From Emticicia fluvialis (GTDB lineage Bacteria; Bacteroidota; Bacteroidia; Cytophagales; Spirosomataceae), in assembly GCF_024793945.1 (NCBI RefSeq), contig NZ_JANUSD010000004.1:124001-188000 (forward strand): a stretch of DNA of 64,000 nucleotides, given 5' to 3'. The notes beneath the pieces were generated by a model that did not search any database, was not told the origin of the DNA, and saw only the letters and a list, made by a program, of their open reading frames with translations. Each line of letters begins with the position of its first letter. Within the stretch, counting starts at the first letter, position 1. This document shows positions 62,778 to 64,000 of the stretch, piece by piece. Made by a program: the position numbers and the translations under genes.

Positions 62778-63074
62778 TTAGTTTAATGAAAGGCGATTGC
62801 TGAGTTCTTCCAGCCGTTTATCCAGGTCTTCCTGTAATAAAAGATATTTATCCTGGTTTTTTTGGTTTTCAACTATCCCCTCAATGGCTATGATTATCAG
62901 GAAATCAAGGAAATCCATCATAGCATCTTTATTATTATTAATATAAAAACTCAGGCGTTGATTGACAAGGTCATTGGCTTTGCGAAAATAAGGCTCTAAC
63001 TCCGGCTGAACCTTAAGCGTAACAACCCTCCGAAGCACTGTTAGGTTGATTTCTATTTTTTCATTATCTGCCAT
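62778..63074 (-). CDS. zapA: Cell division protein ZapA
   Basis: This 98-residue FtsZ-associated protein stabilises the Z ring. The N-terminal beta-alpha part is KIEINLTVLRRVVTLKVQPE, and the C-terminal half is a coiled-coil helix (LLLQEDLDKRLEELSNRL) used for tetramer formation. The middle DFLDFLIIIAIEGIVENQK matches the family's conserved helix. It lies 32 bp after a small coiled-coil gene on the same strand. Confidence 0.85.
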   Translation of the reverse strand: MADNEKIEINLTVLRRVVTLKVQPELEPYFRKANDLVNQRLSFYINNNKDAMMDFLDFLIIIAIEGIVENQKNQDKYLLLQEDLDKRLEELSNRLSLN

Positions 63075-63106
63075 TGTTTGCCTTTTCTCAGGGCCTGTTA
63101 TATTTT

Positions 63107-63487
63107 CTATTCCTCGTTTAACAACTCAACGCACGCATCAATCTCTCTTATTAAATCTTCTATTGTTTTCTTCAATTGTGCTTTTTCTTCAGACTGTCGT
63201 ACTTTATTTGCTACAATTTTAACACTTTCTTTTTTAATTTCTTTATTTTTTTCAATAAATTCTTGATTCCGTTGCTTTAATTTTAGTTTTTTTATCTCCT
63301 CGTCCTTCTGGCTTATGATTTTTTGCAAATCTTTTAACTGAGAGTTAAGCAATTGAATACTGTCTTTTGATTGTTTATTTTCATAAATCAGTTTGTCGGT
63401 AAGTTGGCTGAAAATAGTAAATGCCCGGATGTTTTCTGCTTTTACTATTTCGGCTATATATTCTTTTTCGACACTAAGCTTCCTCAT
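63107..63487 (-). CDS. Coiled-coil protein next to zapA
   Basis: This 126-residue protein is almost entirely predicted coiled coil (heptad-like Leu/Ile with Lys/Glu), with no signal peptide. I do not recognise a named family. Its stop lies 32 bp before zapA and its ATG overlaps the stop of the metZ-like gene (TAATG), so translation is coupled. By position and structure it may be a ZapB-like division partner of ZapA (inference only). Confidence 0.6.
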   Translation of the reverse strand: MRKLSVEKEYIAEIVKAENIRAFTIFSQLTDKLIYENKQSKDSIQLLNSQLKDLQKIISQKDEEIKKLKLKQRNQEFIEKNKEIKKESVKIVANKVRQSEEKAQLKKTIEDLIREIDACVELLNEE

Positions 63488-64000
63488 TACATACTCTTTT
63501 TAGCTGCCTGTTTAAAATCTGCAATAAGGTCTGATACATCTTCCAGGCCAACCGAAACCCTTATCAATCCTTCTGTGATACCCAGTACTTCTTTATCTGC
63601 CTTGGGTAGTTTACTATGAGTGGTGGTATTCGGGTTGGTAATGATGGTTCGGGCATCACCCAGATTCGAAGATAAAGAAACTATCTTTAAAGCCTGTGTA
63701 AATCGGTTTACACGTTCAAAGCCTCCTTCCAGCTCAAATGTAACCATTGAGCCTCCGGCTTTCATTTGTTTTTTTGCCAGTGCATACTGCGGATGCGACG
63801 GCAGATGAGGATATTTTACATTGATTATACCCGTCATTTTCTCAAGCGCTTTAGCCAGTTTCAAGGCATTCTGGCAATGTCTTTCCATGCGTATCTCAAG
63901 TGTTTCAAGACTTTTTGATAATACCCAAGCATTAAAAGGCGACATTGACGGCCCCGTATGGCGGCAGAAAAAACGAACAGGTGCGATGGTTTCTTTGGTG
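63487..64000 (-). CDS. metZ: O-succinylhomoserine sulfhydrylase-like PLP enzyme (5' partial)
   Basis: This is the C-terminal part (about 170 residues) of a Cys/Met-metabolism PLP enzyme whose start is beyond the right edge. Visible segments are FFCRHTGPSMSPFNAW, GGSMVTFELEGG, VSLSSNLGDARTIITNPNTT and the end GITEGLIRVSVGLEDVSDLI, as in MetZ. MetZ makes homocysteine from O-succinylhomoserine and sulfide. Other trans-sulfuration enzymes share much of this pattern; the RFFCRHTGPSMSPFN segment favours MetZ. The frame stays open to 64000. Confidence 0.8.
   Translation of the reverse strand, partial: TKETIAPVRFFCRHTGPSMSPFNAWVLSKSLETLEIRMERHCQNALKLAKALEKMTGIINVKYPHLPSHPQYALAKKQMKAGGSMVTFELEGGFERVNRFTQALKIVSLSSNLGDARTIITNPNTTTHSKLPKADKEVLGITEGLIRVSVGLEDVSDLIADFKQAAKKSM

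Overview
The window looks like the chromosome of a Bacteroidota bacterium, most likely from the Cytophagales. Evidence: a low-to-moderate GC content; promoters of the Bacteroidota type (TTTG or TTG at -33, TAnnTTTG at -7), best seen before rimP and before an IS1-like zinc-ribbon gene; families typical of the phylum (PG_1098-like methyltransferase, LruC-domain lipoprotein, 386-residue homogentisate dioxygenase, HEGxPGHH DUF885-like lipoprotein); and the rimP-nusA-infB, map, rny and zapA housekeeping set. I see no rRNA, tRNA, CRISPR array, integrase or intact insertion sequence. No gene-free stretch exceeds 300 bases.

Region 1 (1-13068, + strand) is a cell-surface polysaccharide locus: Wzx flippase (5' truncated by the window edge), EpsG/Wzy-like polymerase, GT2 and GT4 glycosyltransferases, a secreted beta-helix protein, two tandem CapK-like adenylate-forming enzymes, three ATP-grasp enzymes, a PglC-sized sugar-phosphate transferase and a GNAT acetyltransferase. 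The many ATP-dependent ligases suggest that the glycan carries acyl or aminoacyl groups. Region 2 (13156-16841) holds NAD(P)HX repair enzyme Nnr, an OmpA-family protein, a peptide deformylase-like protein and a 58-residue lipoprotein.

Region 3 (16885-23919, - strand) is a phenylalanine/tyrosine degradation locus: hmgA-hppD-phhA and marR-fahA-antiporter-flavin reductase-like. Palindromes sharing the core CAATTATTG lie before both hmgA and marR and are probably the MarR operators. No maleylacetoacetate isomerase gene is present. Region 4 (24110-29436, - strand) holds acetyl-CoA synthetase, an acyltransferase, a small membrane protein, an MHS-type transporter with an unusually long loop, and a zinc-ribbon/HTH protein resembling the N-terminus of IS1 transposases.

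Region 5 (29612-40786, - strand) is an inorganic-carbon locus: dabA-dabB (energy-coupled CO2 hydration), a SulP transporter and a porin, and a second SulP transporter overlapping a beta-carbonic anhydrase. Two small secreted proteins of unknown function lie beside these modules. It probably supplies bicarbonate to carboxylases at low CO2. A 62-bp nested inverted repeat sits in the porin leader.

Region 6 (41010-52834) is mixed: an alpha/beta hydrolase, a PG_1098-like methyltransferase, MiaE, a GH63-like glucosidase, an ALDH7-like dehydrogenase, an LruC lipoprotein and a DUF885-like lipoprotein. Region 7 (53001-64000) is housekeeping: rimP-nusA-infB with a hairpin in its leader and a repetitive linker in IF-2, then DUF1398, aldo/keto reductase, map, rny, zapA, a coiled-coil protein and the 3' part of a metZ-like gene that runs off the right edge.
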